Below, in pieces: positions 16,955 to 25,119 of a DNA stretch of 64,000 nt. A program made the translations under genes and the position numbers. Numbering within the stretch: the stretch's first letter is position 1; every line of letters starts with the position of its first letter. Source of the stretch: Rhizobium sp. LC145. GTDB taxonomy: Bacteria > Pseudomonadota > Alphaproteobacteria > Rhizobiales > Rhizobiaceae. The notes under the pieces were generated by a model, which had not been told where the DNA came from, searched no databases, and worked only from the letters and a program-made list of their open reading frames with translations. Where the stretch lies: contig NZ_LBHV01000002.1 of NCBI RefSeq assembly GCF_001005825.1, positions 186,001-250,000 on the forward strand, given 5' to 3'.

Positions 16955-17014
16955 GAAAATCCTTCCATCATCTCTGGTGTCGCCTGATTTCGAAAGCGAC
17001 TGTGCATAATTTTT

Positions 17015-17028
17015 GTAACGAGTGTTAC
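17015..17028. promoter_or_regulatory. Candidate TetR operator
   Basis: GTAAC (17015-17019) and GTTAC (17024-17028) form a dyad over GAGT in the spacer between the divergent SDR and TetR genes. Its position fits repression of both promoters. Supported by symmetry and location only. Confidence 0.4.
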
Positions 17029-17111
17029 GATAACGATTGGTATGAAATATTGACGGAAGCTGTCAAGCAGTTTAATAACAGTCATTATGGAAATGTGGCC
17101 GAGCTGAACTG

Positions 17112-17696
17112 ATGGGACGCCATCGCGAATTCGACGTGGAGAAAGCGCTGGACGCCGTGTTGTGCGTTTTCTGGCGCAAGGGGTACGAGGGGGCCTCCTA
17201 CGCGGATCTGACCGAGGCAGCCGGTGTGGAAAGACCCGCCCTCTATTCGGCATTCGGCAACAAGGAAGCGATGTTCCGCCGAGCGCTCGATCGCTACTAC
17301 GAGCGATACCTGGACTACCTTCCCAAGGCGCTTCAGCTTCCGACAGCCCGCGAGGTCGCGACGCGCATTCTATTTAGTGCGATCGATCTCAATACGCGTT
17401 ATCCGGATCATACGGGATGTCTCGGCATTAATGGGGTCCTGGCGGGATCGGATGAAGCGGAGCCGGTGCGGCAGGCTTTGATAGACGCTCGCGCGACCGC
17501 CGAGGCGCAACTGCGTGAGCGCTTCGAACGGGCAAAGGCGGCGGGCGACCTGCCGGAGATGGCCAGACCTGACGCTCTTGCGGCCTTCCTGATGGCTGTC
17601 CTTCACGGCATGGCGGTTCAGGCGAAAGCCGGCTTCAGCCGCGACATGCTGGAGGCCGTTGCCGAGCAGGCGCTTTCCACCTGGCCTGCCGGCTAG
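17112..17696 (+). CDS. TetR/AcrR-family transcriptional regulator
   Basis: Regulator of 194 residues. The helix-turn-helix is at about 6-50: FDVEKALDAVLCVFWRKGYE, then ASYADLTEAAGVERPALYSA and FGNKEAMF, typical of the family. The C-terminal ligand domain resembles the TetR_C/YxaF-like branch (LGINGVLAGSDEAEPVRQAL near 103-122). It is divergent from the SDR gene at 16199, and TetR-type repressors of such neighbours are common, often responding to quinones or aldehydes. The inducer here is unknown. Confidence 0.9.
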   Translation: MGRHREFDVEKALDAVLCVFWRKGYEGASYADLTEAAGVERPALYSAFGNKEAMFRRALDRYYERYLDYLPKALQLPTAREVATRILFSAIDLNTRYPDHTGCLGINGVLAGSDEAEPVRQALIDARATAEAQLRERFERAKAAGDLPEMARPDALAAFLMAVLHGMAVQAKAGFSRDMLEAVAEQALSTWPAG

Positions 17697-17845
17697 TTCC
17701 GCGCTTTCCGGAAAATCATCTTGAACTGAGACACGCGCCGGTATCGTCGCGGTCAGCGTCCTGTCGGGTATCTCCGTCCGGCGAGCGAAGCTCTTATCCT
17801 GTCTCTAAAACAGTTCAGCGACGATTTCGATCTTTACAACTACAT

Positions 17846-17862
17846 AACATAGTAGCTAAGTT
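17846..17862. promoter_or_regulatory. 17-bp palindrome, operator copy 1 (AACnTAGnnnCTAnGTT)
   Basis: AACATAGTAGCTAAGTT lies 86 bases before the SDR start at 17948. A second site with the same symmetric positions is at 23456-23472 next to the FCD-type GntR gene. The shared half-site AACnTAG suggests both are bound by that regulator. Confidence 0.6.
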
Positions 17863-17947
17863 TCCTTGTGTGATGGCTGCCGTGAGACAGCGCATGTTTC
17901 GTTTGCCCCGAGCCTCCGGGAACCGCTTCAACCAAGGACCGTCGATA

Positions 17948-18733
17948 ATGCCTCAGACCTATTCGACCTTTGCCGACGACTGCTTCGCCGGCCGATCCGT
18001 TCTCATCACCGGTGCCGCGAGCGGGATGGGGCTGGAAACCGCTCGCGCCTTTGCGGCCAAGGGAGCAGAGGTGGTCATGGCCGATCGAGATGAGGCGGGC
18101 CTGGAGCGTTATGGCACCGAGCTGCGCAAGATGGGCGCCAAGATCCACGCCGTACCGGTTGATGTCGGCGATCCGGAAAGCATCACAAGAGCGTTCGATT
18201 ACTGTGACGCCAATCTCGACCGGCTCGACAACGTCGTGACCTGTGCGGCCATCATCACCGCCAAACGCATCTTCGAACAGGACTGGGCCCATTGGCGCCG
18301 CGTTCTCGACGTCAATCTGCTCGGCACCTTCTTCACCGTACAGGCCGCCGTCAAACGTATGCTCGACAATCCCGCAGGAGGCAGGATCGTCTGCGTCGCC
18401 TCCGACGCGGGTGTCCATGGGGGCGGCGGATTGATCGCCGACACGCCTTACGCGGCGTCCAAGGCCGCGACGCTTTCGCTCGTCAAATCCGTGGCGCGCG
18501 AACTGGCGGGCAAGAATATCCGGATCAATGCGCTCAATCCCGGCCCGACGGATTCACCGATGCATTCGCATATCGATCCGGCGCTGAAGGAGCGCATCGC
18601 CGCCAATCTGCCCATGCGGCGCATGGGGCGTCCGGAAGACATGGCCGCGGCCATCCTGTTCCTGTGCTCCGATGCGGCGAGCTTCACCTATGGCTCGGCG
18701 CTCGACGTCGATGGCGGATCAATGTTCCGCTAG
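17948..18733 (+). CDS. SDR-family oxidoreductase, first gene of a catabolic operon
   Basis: Short-chain dehydrogenase of 261 residues, NAD(P)-dependent and cytoplasmic. It has VLITGAASGMGLETARAF (about 19-36), an acidic residue after the second strand (VVMADRD) that favours NAD, NVVTCAAI near 97, and YAASK (about 167-171) with CVASDAG carrying the active serine. The C-terminal FTYGSALDVDGGSMFR is family-typical. The start at 17948 has AAGGA nine bases upstream; an in-frame extension from 17870 has no family match. The FAD oxidoreductase follows after 14 bases, so the two probably form one transcript, with a candidate operator at 17846-17862. Confidence 0.88.
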   Translation: MPQTYSTFADDCFAGRSVLITGAASGMGLETARAFAAKGAEVVMADRDEAGLERYGTELRKMGAKIHAVPVDVGDPESITRAFDYCDANLDRLDNVVTCAAIITAKRIFEQDWAHWRRVLDVNLLGTFFTVQAAVKRMLDNPAGGRIVCVASDAGVHGGGGLIADTPYAASKAATLSLVKSVARELAGKNIRINALNPGPTDSPMHSHIDPALKERIAANLPMRRMGRPEDMAAAILFLCSDAASFTYGSALDVDGGSMFR

Positions 18734-18747
18734 GGGAGAACGAGGAC

Positions 18748-20142
18748 ATGGAGCAGACGGTGCGGCGTTACGCCTATGCGGCCGATATCCCCGAAATCGA
18801 TGATGTGGACGTCCTTGTTGTCGGTGGAGGGCCATCCGGACTTTCTGCCGCGGTAGCAGCCGCACGCCTTGGTGTGCGGGTCCGTCTTGTCGAGAGGTAT
18901 GGTTTTCTCGGAGGCAACCTGACGGCCGGCCTCGTCGGTCCCTGCATGACCTCCTATTCGCTGGATGGCGGCCAGCAACTCATCCGCGGCATCTACGAGG
19001 AATTCGTCCAGCGGATGATGGCGATCGGCGGCGCCCTTCACCCGAGCACGATTCCGGCGGGCTCGGCCTATTGCGGCTTCATCGTCTATGGCCACGACAA
19101 GGTCACGCCCTTCGAGCCGGAAGCCGCCAAGGTCGTGGCGCAGCGCATGTGCATCGAGGCCGGCGTGGAATTGCTTCTGCATACCATGGTCGTCGATGCG
19201 ATCGTCGATGGCGCCGATATCGACATGCCGCGGGTGACGGGTGTCGTTTGCGCCGGCAAGGGCGGGCTGAGGGTGGCCCGGGCCAAGGTGGTGGTCGATT
19301 GCTCGGCGGATGGCGATGTCGCCCATTATGCCGGGGTCCATACCCGGCAGGGACGCGACAGCGACGGCCTTGCCCAACCGCAGACGCTGTTCTTCCGGGT
19401 TCAGAACGTCGATGATCGGGTGGTGGAAGACTATGTCCGCTCCCATCCGGAGGATTTCCGTCCCTTCTCCTCGATCGTCGCCAGGGCGACCGCCGAAGGC
19501 CGGTTTCCCGCGCCGCGCCGCGGTATCGGCCTCTACAAGACCATGGAGCCAGGTGTCTGGCGCATCAATACGGGCCGCGTGCTTCGCCGCAACGGGGCGG
19601 ATGCGCGGGAGCTGTCGCTGGCGGAAGTCGAAGGCCGCGAGCAGACCATGGCGCTCATTGATTTCTTCCGCAACAACCTGCCGGGCTTCGAGAATGTCGA
19701 ATTGCGTGACACGGCGACCCAGATCGGTGTGCGGGAGACCCGCCGCATCGACGGCGACTACGAGCTGACGCTGGACGACCTGCGTTCGGGACGGTCGTTC
19801 GAGGATGCTGTAGCGCTGTGCGGCTATCCGCTCGATATCCACGATCCTGCAGGCTCCGGCGGCGGCACCGGTGGCGAAGCCCCGCAGACCGCGAATGTCT
19901 ATCAGATACCATATCGTGTGATGCTGCCGCGCATCCATGACGGCCTGCTGGTCTCCGGCCGGGCCGTTTCGGCCACCCACGAGGCCTTGAGCGCCATCCG
20001 CGTCATGCCGCCCTGTTTCGCACTGGGGCAGGCGGCGGGCGTGGCGGCCGCGCTCTCGGTCGGCAATCGTGCAAGCCCGCGCTACATCCAATATGAGGAC
20101 CTGCGGCGGGAATTGCTCGTGCAGGGGGCTTATCTCGGTTGA
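18748..20142 (+). CDS. FAD-dependent oxidoreductase
   Basis: Flavoprotein of 464 residues in the FAD_oxidored/succinate-dehydrogenase-like group. The ADP-binding Rossmann motif VLVVGGGPSGLSAAVAAARL is at about 22-41, followed by VRLVERYGFLGGNLTAGLVG; the second FAD element VVDCSADGDVAHYAGV is near 186-201. The C-terminal part has MLPRIHDGLLVSGRAVSATH and MPPCFALGQAAGVAAALS, which close the FAD site. There is no signal peptide. GGGGAGAACGAGGAC precedes the ATG at 18748; a longer open frame from 18292 merely overlaps the SDR. Substrate unknown; the SDR/enolase/sugar-ABC context suggests a hydroxy-acid or polyol derivative. Confidence 0.85.
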   Translation: MEQTVRRYAYAADIPEIDDVDVLVVGGGPSGLSAAVAAARLGVRVRLVERYGFLGGNLTAGLVGPCMTSYSLDGGQQLIRGIYEEFVQRMMAIGGALHPSTIPAGSAYCGFIVYGHDKVTPFEPEAAKVVAQRMCIEAGVELLLHTMVVDAIVDGADIDMPRVTGVVCAGKGGLRVARAKVVVDCSADGDVAHYAGVHTRQGRDSDGLAQPQTLFFRVQNVDDRVVEDYVRSHPEDFRPFSSIVARATAEGRFPAPRRGIGLYKTMEPGVWRINTGRVLRRNGADARELSLAEVEGREQTMALIDFFRNNLPGFENVELRDTATQIGVRETRRIDGDYELTLDDLRSGRSFEDAVALCGYPLDIHDPAGSGGGTGGEAPQTANVYQIPYRVMLPRIHDGLLVSGRAVSATHEALSAIRVMPPCFALGQAAGVAAALSVGNRASPRYIQYEDLRRELLVQGAYLG

Positions 20143-20180
20143 TTAAAGCGATACTCTAGCCTGCGAGACTCTATTCAGCA

Positions 20181-20207
20181 TTGACGGTAATGAAGTTTTA
20201 CATTACC
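20181..20207. promoter_or_regulatory. Toxin-antitoxin promoter and operator
   Basis: GGTAATG (20186-20192) and CATTACC (20201-20207) form a 7-bp perfect inverted repeat just downstream of a TTGACG -35-like hexamer at 20181. This fits autorepression by the antitoxin encoded from 20238. Confidence 0.55.
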
Positions 20208-20237
20208 TTGTTGCGGGAATAGAACGTGGAGGCTGCT

Positions 20238-20489
20238 ATGGCACCGTTGGCAGTTACTGTGAAAGGCCAGGTCACCCTCAAGCGGGACTTGCTGCAACAC
20301 CTCGGCATCAAGCCGGGAGAGCGGATCGACTTTGAAAAGTTGCCCGGCGGTGAGCTTCGATTGCGGGCAGCTCGACCGACCGGAACTATAGACAATTTCC
20401 TCGGCCTGCTTGCTGGCAAAACCAAGAAAGTCGCTACGATTGAGGAAATGAACAAAGCCGCCGCCGCCGGCTGGGCGGGCGAAGAGTGA
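20238..20489 (+). CDS. AbrB/MazE-type antitoxin
   Basis: Small DNA-binding antitoxin of 83 residues with a SpoVT/AbrB swapped-hairpin domain: LAVTVKGQVTLKRDLLQHLG, then IKPGERIDFEKLPGGELRLR (about 3-44). The C-terminal tail (KKVATIEEMNKAAAAGWAGE) would wrap the toxin. The start is the ATG at 20238, five bases after GGAGG. Its stop overlaps the toxin start by four bases. A 7-bp inverted repeat in the promoter is the probable self-operator. The pair sits inside a catabolic regulon, unrelated by function, as such mobile modules often do. Confidence 0.88.
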   Translation: MAPLAVTVKGQVTLKRDLLQHLGIKPGERIDFEKLPGGELRLRAARPTGTIDNFLGLLAGKTKKVATIEEMNKAAAAGWAGEE

Positions 20490-20884
20490 AAGTCACCGTC
20501 GATACCAACGTCCTTGTTCGGGGCGTCGTGCGAGACGATCCCAAGCAAGCCAGCAGCGTGGACCAGATTCTGAAGCAAGCCTCGTTGATCGCAGTTTCCT
20601 TGCCGTGTCTATGCGAATTCGTATGGGTGCTGCGCCGAGTTTACAGCTTCGACGACGAGCTAATCGCCTCCGCCATTCGCGCATTGCTCGATACCGGGAA
20701 TGTCGTCATGAACCGGCCAGCCGTCGAGGTCGGGCTTGCAATGCTGGAAGCCGGCGGCGATTTCGCCGACGGTATCATGGCCCACGAAGGGACATGGCTA
20801 GGTGGCGAAACTTTCGTCTCACTCGACCGGAAAGCCGTAAGGTTGCTTTCCCAGCAAGGCGAAGCGGCGCAACTCCTTTCCTGA
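20486..20884 (+). CDS. PIN-domain (VapC-type) toxin ribonuclease
   Basis: Predicted Mg-dependent endoribonuclease of 132 residues. The four acidic PIN positions are visible: Asp5 in VTVDTNVLVRGV, Glu in CEFVWVLRRV (near 41), Asp in DFADGIMAHEG (near 94) and Asp in FVSLDRKAVRLL (near 113). It starts with GTG overlapping the antitoxin stop (GAGTGA). Characterised family members cut tRNA or rRNA when freed from antitoxin. All key residues are intact, so it is probably active. Confidence 0.88.
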   Translation: MKVTVDTNVLVRGVVRDDPKQASSVDQILKQASLIAVSLPCLCEFVWVLRRVYSFDDELIASAIRALLDTGNVVMNRPAVEVGLAMLEAGGDFADGIMAHEGTWLGGETFVSLDRKAVRLLSQQGEAAQLLS

Positions 20885-20963
20885 GAGCCTGAAAGGTAGT
20901 GATGCCGACACATTTCTGTACCGTCGGTCCGGCCTCATGCCCGTTTCCGATCGATTGCGTGCA

Positions 20964-21299
20964 TCAGGCTTTCAAATGCACAGTCACCAGAACGGTGCAT
21001 TCGGACCCTTCTTCGAAGCGCGTGGCAACACGCAGCCAGTTGCCGAAATGCCGGACACGCGCTGCCGCGATCCCGTCCAGCTCCCCCGGCATGACGAATT
21101 CGGTACCTTCCGGCACCCAATGCATGCCGTCCGGCGAAATCTCCACCCAGGCTTTCGGGACGGCTCCGATGGGGTCCTTCAGGGCCCGGACGAAGAAAAC
21201 GGCTTCGCGTGCCCAGCCGGCCTCGTAAGGCTCGCTTGCGGCGTCACCGCTCCAGCGCTCATTGCGGGCGACGATGGCGGTGATGTTCTCGGGCAGCAT
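20964..21299 (-). CDS. Unknown protein of 111 residues, partner of the enolase operon
   Basis: Not recognised. It begins at the ATG at 21299, which overlaps the stop of the preceding gene by one base (TGATG), so translation is coupled and the start is secure. The sequence is rich in beta-prone segments ending in VTVHLKA, and WVEISPDGMHWVPEGTEFV and RHFGNWLRVATRFEEG have the look of a small beta-sandwich, as in carbohydrate-associated domains. No signal peptide is present. It is the last gene of a three-gene operon with a 303-residue unknown and an enolase-superfamily enzyme, which ties its role to that pathway. Confidence 0.65.
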   Translation of the reverse strand: MLPENITAIVARNERWSGDAASEPYEAGWAREAVFFVRALKDPIGAVPKAWVEISPDGMHWVPEGTEFVMPGELDGIAAARVRHFGNWLRVATRFEEGSECTVLVTVHLKA

Positions 21300-22210
21300 C
21301 AGAAATCCCCCGATATGCAAATGGAATCGACGTAGAGGAAGGCGCGCTTGGCAACGTCCGTTTCTGCGAACAGGCAGAAGTTGAGCATACACCACAGGTT
21401 CTTCATCGCTGGGATGCGGATGGAATCGAAGCCCGACAAATCGAAGCTGCGGTCGTTGCATTGCAGCCCGGTCGCCTTCATCGAAGCGAGGTCGAAATCG
21501 AAGCGCAAATAGCTCCAATTCACCTTGGTGGGGATCTCGTTATAGCAGAGCCGTTGATCGCCGTTCGGCAGATCCAGCCAGCCGTCGGGAGAGAGATGGT
21601 AATGGCTGACGGTCTTGTCCTCGCTGCCGATCGAGGTGAAATGCGTCGTCTCGCGCTTGTATTGCCACTTTTGCAGGTGCTTGCCCTCGAGCGCATTCAG
21701 GAAACGCAGATGCGGCATGACCCGTTCGCCATCTCCATCCCGGTCTCCGCATTGCAGATCGAACAGGAAGCCGACCGAGCGGACATCCGTTTCGGAAAGC
21801 TTCAGTTCCGTCGCTTCCGGCTTGAAGGTGAAGAAGAGTTCGAAACGGATAGGCCCGCGTTTGCGAAACGTATGTCGCTTGATGGCGACGTTCTGAGCCC
21901 CTGGCCGCGGCTTGGTGGCGATCTTCAGCGCATAGGAGGAATCCATGCCGCCATGCGAGCCCGCTTCCCAATGTCCGAGGGTCGAGAGCATGGCGCTGGA
22001 GTGCTGGGCATAACCCGGGAGCATGGAATCGAGACTGTCCTCGTAATTGCCGACAAGCTGCGACCAGCCGCAATGACCGCGCGAGAAATCGTCGAAGGAT
22101 AAGATTCGCGGAAGCGGATCGAAGCGGCTGAGCGCCGGGTCGGCGCGCAGCATGGCAAGGCGCATGGCTTCGGTGACATCGGCGGTGATTGGCGTGGCTA
22201 AAGTCGTCAT
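21299..22210 (-). CDS. Unknown protein of 303 residues, partner of the enolase operon
   Basis: Not recognised with certainty. No signal peptide or membrane helix. Aromatic, beta-rich stretches (HTFRKRGPIRFELFFTFKPE at about 113-132, NWSYLRFDFDLASMKATG near 231, KNLWCMLNFCLFAETD near 270) suggest a jelly-roll or concanavalin-like sandwich such as those in carbohydrate-active or lectin-like proteins. It lies 13 bases after the enolase and is coupled to the 111-residue gene, so the three are one operon. It could be a cytoplasmic sugar hydrolase, lyase or binding protein; no catalytic motif is visible that decides this. Confidence 0.7.
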   Translation of the reverse strand: MTTLATPITADVTEAMRLAMLRADPALSRFDPLPRILSFDDFSRGHCGWSQLVGNYEDSLDSMLPGYAQHSSAMLSTLGHWEAGSHGGMDSSYALKIATKPRPGAQNVAIKRHTFRKRGPIRFELFFTFKPEATELKLSETDVRSVGFLFDLQCGDRDGDGERVMPHLRFLNALEGKHLQKWQYKRETTHFTSIGSEDKTVSHYHLSPDGWLDLPNGDQRLCYNEIPTKVNWSYLRFDFDLASMKATGLQCNDRSFDLSGFDSIRIPAMKNLWCMLNFCLFAETDVAKRAFLYVDSICISGDF

Positions 22211-22223
22211 CTTCTCGTGGACC

Positions 22224-23369
22224 TCACTGAATGCGGAGCCGCTTCACGGCATCCCAATCGATTTCGATGCCGAGCCCCGGGCCTGTCGGCACATCGAGGG
22301 TGCCGTCCTTCTGTCGAAGGCAACCCGGCGCCAGGTCGGCAAGCTCGCGCTTGAAGGGGCTGAGGTCGCATTCGCATTCCATGACCTTGAAGTTGGGCAG
22401 CGCCGCCGCCAGATGCACGCTCGCCGTTTCGCAGACGATGCCGGACATGCCGATATGTGGGGCATAGCCGACGTCGTGCAGGGCGGCGTAATCGGCCATG
22501 CGGCGGGTTTCGGTTATGCCGCCGGCACGCGCCACGTCCGGCTGAAGAATGGAAAGGGTACGGTTGGCGACGAGGCGCTGGGCCTGATCGGCGGTGAAAT
22601 TGCTTTCGCCCCCCGCAAGCGGCACATCGCAGCGCTTGCGCAGCTCCTCGTAGCCCTGCTCGTTTTCGGGGGCGAGCGGCTCCTCGAACCAGAAATAGCC
22701 GTTGGCCGACAGCGCCCGGCCGACTTCGATCGCCTGGTCCAGATTATACGCCCAGTTGGCGTCGACGCAGAGTGCGATATCGTCGCCGGCTCGATCGCGC
22801 AGCCGCTCGATGCGGCGGCAGGCCTCCTTCACCGGGTTGGACATCTTCACCTTGATGCGTGGGAAGCCCTCGCCGATATAGCGCTCCAGCTCCCGGTCGG
22901 CCTCCGTGTCATCCACCCAGTTCACTGCCGCGGCATAGACGTCGATCCGTTCGCGGCCCGTGCCGCCGAGAAGCTTGGAGATCGGCAGTCCGGCCGCCTT
23001 ACCCATGATGTCCCAGAGCGCGATGTCCACACCCGCGATGGCTTCTATCAACATGCCGCCGGCGCGTCCCGAGAGCGACCGACGCATGGACTGCCACAAT
23101 GCCCCGATATTGCGTGCGTCCTGGCCGACGAGCCGGGGTTTGAGAGATGTCTCGATCAGATCGGCATAGGCTTTCGGAGAAAAGCGCGCCAGCGTCTCGC
23201 CGACGCCGATCAGGCCCGCATCGGTGCGAACTTCCACGAGGACGATGGACACTTTCGTATAGGAGCCCCACGAGGTGACCGTTGGTTTCGGAAGCGTCTG
23301 GCTCAGTGGATGGGCAATCACGTCGGTGATGCGGATGGCTTCGCCGGGTGATGTCTGTGCGGGGTCCAT
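22224..23369 (-). CDS. Mandelate racemase/muconate lactonizing enzyme family protein (sugar-acid dehydratase-like)
   Basis: Enolase-superfamily enzyme of 381 residues. All catalytic elements of the mandelate-racemase subgroup are visible: the KVK base motif (KVKMSNP, about 173), metal ligands in DANWAYN (near 203), EEPLAPEN (near 229) and GGESNFTA (near 254), the Asp of QPDVARAGG (near 278) and the His of APHIGMSG (near 305) forming the Asp-His dyad. Such enzymes dehydrate or epimerise sugar acids in the cytoplasm. It is the first gene of an operon with two unknown proteins, divergent from the FCD-type GntR gene, with the 17-bp operator between. The exact substrate is not decided by the sequence. 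Confidence 0.9.
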   Translation of the reverse strand: MDPAQTSPGEAIRITDVIAHPLSQTLPKPTVTSWGSYTKVSIVLVEVRTDAGLIGVGETLARFSPKAYADLIETSLKPRLVGQDARNIGALWQSMRRSLSGRAGGMLIEAIAGVDIALWDIMGKAAGLPISKLLGGTGRERIDVYAAAVNWVDDTEADRELERYIGEGFPRIKVKMSNPVKEACRRIERLRDRAGDDIALCVDANWAYNLDQAIEVGRALSANGYFWFEEPLAPENEQGYEELRKRCDVPLAGGESNFTADQAQRLVANRTLSILQPDVARAGGITETRRMADYAALHDVGYAPHIGMSGIVCETASVHLAAALPNFKVMECECDLSPFKRELADLAPGCLRQKDGTLDVPTGPGLGIEIDWDAVKRLRIQ

Positions 23370-23455
23370 CGGGCTTTTTATGCTCCATGTTTTGCTCGCC
23401 GTTGGCCGGCTTGTCTGATACTTCTACCGACAGGATGTTATCTTGGCAACTGATA

Positions 23456-23472
23456 AACCTAGTTGCTAAGTT
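23456..23472. promoter_or_regulatory. 17-bp palindrome, operator copy 2 (AACnTAGnnnCTAnGTT)
   Basis: AACCTAGTTGCTAAGTT lies between the divergent enolase and GntR genes, 27 bases before the GntR start. It shares AAC, TAG, CTA and GTT with the site at 17846-17862. Probably bound by the adjacent regulator, controlling both directions. Confidence 0.65.
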
Positions 23473-23498
23473 GAAAACTGCATGATAGGGTTTGCTAT

Positions 23499-24266
23499 AT
23501 GAGGAATGAGATGACCGACAACTCCGACAGGAAACCTGTATTCACCGACAAGCCTGCCAGCCCTTCGCGGCTTGCGGACGGGGTTTCCGACGCGATTGCC
23601 GCGGCGCTGTTCGATGGCCGCATCTCGCCCGGCGAGCCCTTGCCGCCAGAAGGGGAGATCGCCAGGGAATTCGGGGTCTCGAAGCCGATTGCGCGCGAAG
23701 CCTTGCGTCAGTTGACAGCCGCCGGCCTGATCTTCACGCAGCAGGGCAAGGTTGCCCGCGCCAAGGCGCTGAGCGGCGACCCGATGGACAAGATCTATGG
23801 CTATGCCGTGCGCTCGAGCCTCAAGCGCCTCCAGGAAGCCAACGAGATGCGCCTCGTCATCGAAACGGGCATCGCACGGCTTGCCGCCGAGCGCCGCGAT
23901 AGCCAAGGCTTGGAAACCATGCAGCAGGCCCTGGCCGATATGGCGGCCTCGCTGCACGAGCCTGCGGGTTTCACGGCAGCCGATATCCTGTTTCATCTCG
24001 GGCTCGCCATGGCGACAGGCAACTTCATGATCCGCGTGCAGATGGAGGGCATGCGCTCCGTGCAGCGCGAGGTATCAGAGCTGTTTTCGCGCCGCGCCAA
24101 TCGCAGTGACGCCGACTGGCGTGCCACGATCGCGCGGCACCAGGCGATCTACGATGCGGTAGCGGCCGGAGATGCCGATCTCGCCGAACAGAAGATCCGC
24201 GCCCACTTCGTCGCGGCCGACATCGCCTCGCTCGAGGTTGCGGACAAATTGGGTGGCCGGCCATGA
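23499..24266 (+). CDS. FadR/GntR-family (FCD) regulator of the enolase-sugar ABC regulon
   Basis: Regulator of 255 residues. The winged helix at about 20-85 has LADGVSDAIAAALFDGRISP and PPEGEIAREFGVSKPIAREA. The FCD ligand domain has MRLVIETGIARLAAERRD (about 116-133), FHLGLAMATGNFMIRVQME (near 167) and RHQAIYDAVAAGDADLAEQK (near 210). Two starts are possible; the ATG at 23511 has AGGA six bases upstream and may be the real one. Its stop overlaps the SDR start by four bases, making it the first gene of a long operon through the ABC ATPase. Such proteins respond to sugar acids; the ligand is unknown here. Confidence 0.9.
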   Translation: MRNEMTDNSDRKPVFTDKPASPSRLADGVSDAIAAALFDGRISPGEPLPPEGEIAREFGVSKPIAREALRQLTAAGLIFTQQGKVARAKALSGDPMDKIYGYAVRSSLKRLQEANEMRLVIETGIARLAAERRDSQGLETMQQALADMAASLHEPAGFTAADILFHLGLAMATGNFMIRVQMEGMRSVQREVSELFSRRANRSDADWRATIARHQAIYDAVAAGDADLAEQKIRAHFVAADIASLEVADKLGGRP

Positions 24267-25054
24267 CCATGCCGCGCTTCTCCTTGCAGGGACGGCGCAC
24301 GCTGGTGACCGGCGCCAGTTCCGGCATCGGCCGGGCGGTCGCGCTCGGCCTTGCCGAACACGGCGCGGACGTGGCGATACACCATTTCGGCAATGAGAGC
24401 GGCGCAAGGGATGTGGCTCGCACGATCGGCGGAAATGTTCCGGTTTTCGAAGCCGATTTCACCGACAGCGCGGCGACGCAGGCTTTCGCCGATGCCGTGA
24501 TCGAGCAGTGCGGGCGGATAGACATACTGATCGCCAATGCCGCGATCGAACATCGCCTGCCTTGGCGAGAGGTGAACGATGCACATATCGACAAGCATGT
24601 CGCCTCCAACTTCGCCACACTCCTCACGCTGACAAATCGGTTCGTGCCGCCGATGATGGAGCGCGGCTGGGGCCGGGTGGTGGCAACCGGCAGCATCATG
24701 GCGACGCGCCCCCGTGCCGAGACGGTGGTCTATGCCTCGTTGAAGGCCGCCCAGTTGACGGCCATGCAAGGCATTGCCCGGGAGGTCGGACATCGCGGCG
24801 TGACGATGAACGTTGTCTCGCCGGGCGCCATCGAAATCGAGGCCAATGCGGTGCGCTACGAAGACCCCGCCTTCCGCAGGGCAGTCGTCGCCAAGATACC
24901 CGTCGGCAGGCAGGGCAGGCCCGAGGATCTCGTCGGCGCCTTCGTCTTTCTGTGCAGCGATGCCGCGGGCTACATCACGGGCGCAAACATTCCGGTCGAC
25001 GGAGGATGGTCGATCGGGGATGCGCCCGGCGCTCTTCCGCAAGCTGCCGAGTGA
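24263..25054 (+). CDS. SDR-family oxidoreductase, second in the regulon
   Basis: Short-chain dehydrogenase of 263 residues. Motifs are TLVTGASSGIGRAVALGL (about 13-30), ILIANAAI near 88, VVATGSIMA with the active serine (near 136) and the catalytic YASLK at about 154-158. The HHF element after the second strand (VAIHHFG) is unlike the acidic NAD signature and may favour NADP. It is coupled to the GntR gene by a four-base overlap and followed by 136 bases before the binding-protein gene, with a 38-bp palindrome in that gap. It probably oxidises the sugar-derived substrate of the pathway. Confidence 0.88.
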   Translation: MTMPRFSLQGRRTLVTGASSGIGRAVALGLAEHGADVAIHHFGNESGARDVARTIGGNVPVFEADFTDSAATQAFADAVIEQCGRIDILIANAAIEHRLPWREVNDAHIDKHVASNFATLLTLTNRFVPPMMERGWGRVVATGSIMATRPRAETVVYASLKAAQLTAMQGIAREVGHRGVTMNVVSPGAIEIEANAVRYEDPAFRRAVVAKIPVGRQGRPEDLVGAFVFLCSDAAGYITGANIPVDGGWSIGDAPGALPQAAE

Positions 25055-25119
25055 GCGGCGTCGGGAGGGCCTGAAAACGAGACGCAGAGTGCCCTCCGGG
25101 ATCTCTGCAATTGACTACG

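Noticed and set aside
18292-18747. N-terminal extension of the FAD oxidoreductase
   Set aside because: It overlaps the SDR coding sequence out of frame and has no family resemblance; the ATG at 18748 has a good ribosome site and directly precedes the FAD motif.
22152-23351. A 399-codon open frame opposite the enolase-family gene
   Set aside because: The minus frame has the complete enolase catalytic set; the plus frame does not resemble a protein family.
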